From: Bacteroidales bacterium UBA3684
GTDB lineage: Bacteria > Bacteroidota > Bacteroidia > Bacteroidales > P3
Length of the DNA stretch: 14,139 nt
Direction of reading: 5' to 3'
Assembly: GCA_002372855.1 (NCBI GenBank)
Contig: DFIZ01000004.1
Coordinates: forward strand, 57,044 to 71,182
Shown here: in pieces, positions 12,068 through 14,139 of the stretch
Position numbering within the stretch: the first letter of the stretch is position 1
Layout: each line of letters starts with the position of its first letter
Translations under genes and position numbers: made by a program
Notes under the pieces: generated by a model
Databases searched by the model: none
The model's input: only the letters and a program-made list of their open reading frames with translations
What the model was told of the DNA's origin: nothing

Positions 12068-12161
12068 TGTAAGGTTTAAGGTTTACGGTTTAAGGTTTAA
12101 GGTTTTGTCTGTCGTCGGGAGCCGCGTAGCCCCCTTAAACATTAAACCTTAAACATTAAAC
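12068..12161. repeat. Inverted heptamer arrays around a core, dehydrogenase-etfB gap
   Basis: Left array: TGTAAGG, TTTAAGG, TTTACGG, TTTAAGG, TTTAAGG (12068-12102). The core (12103-12133, 31 nt) shares TTTGTCTGTC, TCGGGAG and GCGTAGC with the core at 11201-11240. Right array (12134-12161) is CTTAAAC, ATTAAAC, CTTAAAC, ATTAAAC, identical to that at 11241-11268. The two elements are clearly copies of each other. Confidence 0.9.
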
Positions 12162-12170
12162 CCTCAATCA

Positions 12171-13310
<1,140 letters not shown>

Positions 13311-13325
13311 ATTCTCTTTTTTGGA

Positions 13326-13434
13326 GGGAGTGAGAGGGAGTGAAGGGGAGTGAGAGGGAGTGAGATGACAAATGTACCAGTCGATGCTATTGTCCTTTCA
13401 CTCCTTTTCACTTCTTTTCACTTCCTTTCACTCC
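13326..13434. repeat. Inverted decamer arrays around a core, ridA-dehydrogenase gap
   Basis: Left array, plus strand: GGGAGTGAGA, GGGAGTGAAG, GGGAGTGAGA, GGGAGTGAGA (13326-13365). Core of 29 nt (13366-13394), whose ends TGACAA and TTGTC are themselves inverted. Right array: CTTTCACTCC, TTTTCACTTC, TTTTCACTTC, CTTTCACTCC (13395-13434). The unit core GAGTGA on the left is TCACTC on the right. Same layout as the etf gaps, but with a 10-bp unit and a different sequence. Confidence 0.9.
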
Positions 13435-13443
13435 TTTTGTTAT

Positions 13444-13818
13444 TCATTTTACTGCAATCGTTTCAATCTCGACCAGGACGCCCATCGGAAGGCCCTTGAC
13501 GGCAAAGGCGGCGCGGGCGGGGCAGTCGTGGCTGTAGTACTTGGCGTAGACATCGTTCATGGGTTTGAAATACTCCATGTCGGCCAGCAGGCAGGTGCTC
13601 TTCACCACGTCGTCGAAGGTGAAACCGGCCTCGTCGAGGATGGCCTTGATGTTCTTGAAGACCTGCTCGGTCTGGGCGGTGATGCCTTCGGGCACGGTCT
13701 TGGTGGCCGGGTCGATGGGAATCTGGCCCGAGATGTAGAGCGTGTTGCCGGCCTGCACTGCCTGGCTGTAGGGACCGATGGCGGCGGGGGCATTGGGGGT
13801 GTTGATGATTTTCTTCAT
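13444..13818 (-). CDS. ridA: RidA family reactive enamine/imine deaminase
   Basis: The 124-residue product is of normal length. Family motifs: AIGPYSQAVQAGNTLYISGQ near the N-terminus, IDPATKTVPEGI, EQVFKNIKAILDEAG, VVKSTCLLADM, and the catalytic arginine R102 in CPARAAF, then E119 in EIETIAV. The trimeric enzyme hydrolyses 2-aminoacrylate and similar enamines or imines from PLP enzymes to keto acids and ammonia, protecting cytoplasmic PLP enzymes. It has its own promoter upstream and is followed after 133 bases by the acyl-CoA dehydrogenase gene. Whether the two are cotranscribed depends on what the decamer arrays in the gap do. Confidence 0.95.
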   Translation of the reverse strand: MKKIINTPNAPAAIGPYSQAVQAGNTLYISGQIPIDPATKTVPEGITAQTEQVFKNIKAILDEAGFTFDDVVKSTCLLADMEYFKPMNDVYAKYYSHDCPARAAFAVKGLPMGVLVEIETIAVK

Positions 13819-13851
13819 GTTATAGTTTTTTTATAAATTATTCTGAGGGTG

Positions 13852-13859
13852 CAAAGTTA
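13852..13859 (-). promoter_or_regulatory. Bacteroidota-type -7 box for ridA
   Basis: The minus strand reads TAACTTTG, an exact match to TAnnTTTG, 34-41 bases before the ridA ATG. The -33 element is poor: an A-rich spacer and TTATG about 20 bases upstream. The leader is A/T rich with no Shine-Dalgarno site. Confidence 0.65.
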
Positions 13860-13954
13860 CGCATTTTTTTTCACATAATAGGAAAAAATGATTAAAAATA
13901 CTTTCCTCATGCATTTATCTTGCTGGTTTTCTTTGTTCTGTGGTTGTTGTATGG

Positions 13955-13993
13955 GCCGCAGGGCGGCGGCGCTCCGCGCCGCCGCCCTGCGGC
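13955..13993. repeat. 18-bp perfect GC-rich hairpin
   Basis: The left arm 13955-13972 (GCCGCAGGGCGGCGGCGC) is exactly complementary to the right arm 13976-13993, with loop TCC. No T-run follows on either strand, so it is not a standard terminator. Likely a dispersed palindromic element. Confidence 0.85.
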
Positions 13994-14029
13994 TCCACCC
14001 CTCCCTCCCCAGCCGTTTTGCTCCTCCGC

Positions 14030-14057
14030 CCGACCAACCACCTCCGACCAACCACCT
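14030..14057. repeat. 14-bp tandem repeat, two copies
   Basis: CCGACCAACCACCT occurs at 14030-14043 and again, unchanged, at 14044-14057. 14 bp is twice the heptamer period and matches the alternating-unit pattern of the other arrays. Confidence 0.8.
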
Positions 14058-14062
14058 GTCGG

Positions 14063-14084
14063 GAGACGCGGCATGCCGCGTCTC
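14063..14084. repeat. Perfect 22-bp palindrome
   Basis: Its inner 20 bases, AGACGCGGCATGCCGCGTCT, are self-complementary, and one more G/C pair extends it on each side. It stands in gene-free DNA and resembles dispersed palindromic elements of Bacteroidota (from memory). Confidence 0.8.
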
Positions 14085-14139
14085 TACAGTTGGGGTTCGG
14101 GAGGGGTCGAAGAGGTACATAATTCGGCATTTCTTATAT

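Larger units (their letters stand above)
13860..14139. other. Gene-free region rich in repeats
   Basis: No convincing gene is present. Next to the AT-rich ridA upstream region lie a perfect hairpin (13955-13993), a 14-bp tandem repeat (14030-14057) and a perfect palindrome (14063-14084). Open frames here are low-complexity (R, A, P, G) and lack start context. The gene to the right, if any, begins beyond the window. Confidence 0.7.

Noticed and set aside
13857..14120. Minus-strand 87-codon frame at the right end
   Set aside because: It reads through the palindromes and tandem repeat, is R/G/A rich and has no homology I recognise.

Overview
The window looks like chromosome of a Bacteroidota (Bacteroidales-type) bacterium, GC-rich. 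Support: two good matches to the Bacteroidota promoter hexamer-like element TAnnTTTG (minus strand, 7550-7557 and 13852-13859), A-rich translation starts without clear Shine-Dalgarno sites, CarboxypepD_reg-type outer-membrane proteins and secreted TonB_C-domain proteins. Species is not determinable from the sequence alone. Nearly all genes lie on the minus strand, so layout is best read from right to left.

Right end (13819-14139): about 320 bases without a gene, holding the ridA promoter, a very strong hairpin, a perfect palindrome and a 14-bp tandem repeat. Then ridA, an acyl-CoA dehydrogenase, etfB and etfA run in one direction (13818 to 10152): an enamine/imine deaminase followed by a Bcd/EtfAB-type flavoprotein module that couples short-chain acyl-CoA oxidation/reduction to electron transfer. 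All three intergenic gaps in this cluster carry the same architecture: a tandem array of 7- or 10-bp units, a 29-40 nt core, and the array again in inverted orientation. A second small cluster (10018 to 8137) encodes two GNAT acetyltransferases around an unknown lipoprotein. A plus-strand two-TM protein (7629-8135) ends one base away from the facing GNAT.

A divergent promoter pair at 7550-7618 starts a leftward operon: secreted rhodanese lipoprotein, PatB/MalY C-S lyase, secreted two-domain TonB_C protein, CarboxypepD_reg outer-membrane protein, then a second TonB_C protein. Short C-terminal remnants of a second aminotransferase (2978-3031) and a second outer-membrane protein (1704-1751) show that a three-gene block (aminotransferase, TonB_C protein, outer-membrane protein) was duplicated in tandem and that two of the three duplicate genes were then lost. 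The left end has a plus-strand YqaA-type membrane protein and a divergent GNAT-HD fusion gene.

The most unusual feature is the density of small repeats. One class is heptamer (sometimes decamer) tandem arrays with different unit sequences at different places, both between genes and inside reading frames. The other is hairpin-forming GC-rich elements that appear to have inserted in frame into at least three genes (GNAT-HD, PatB, GNAT). I see no tRNA, rRNA, CRISPR array, transposase or phage gene.
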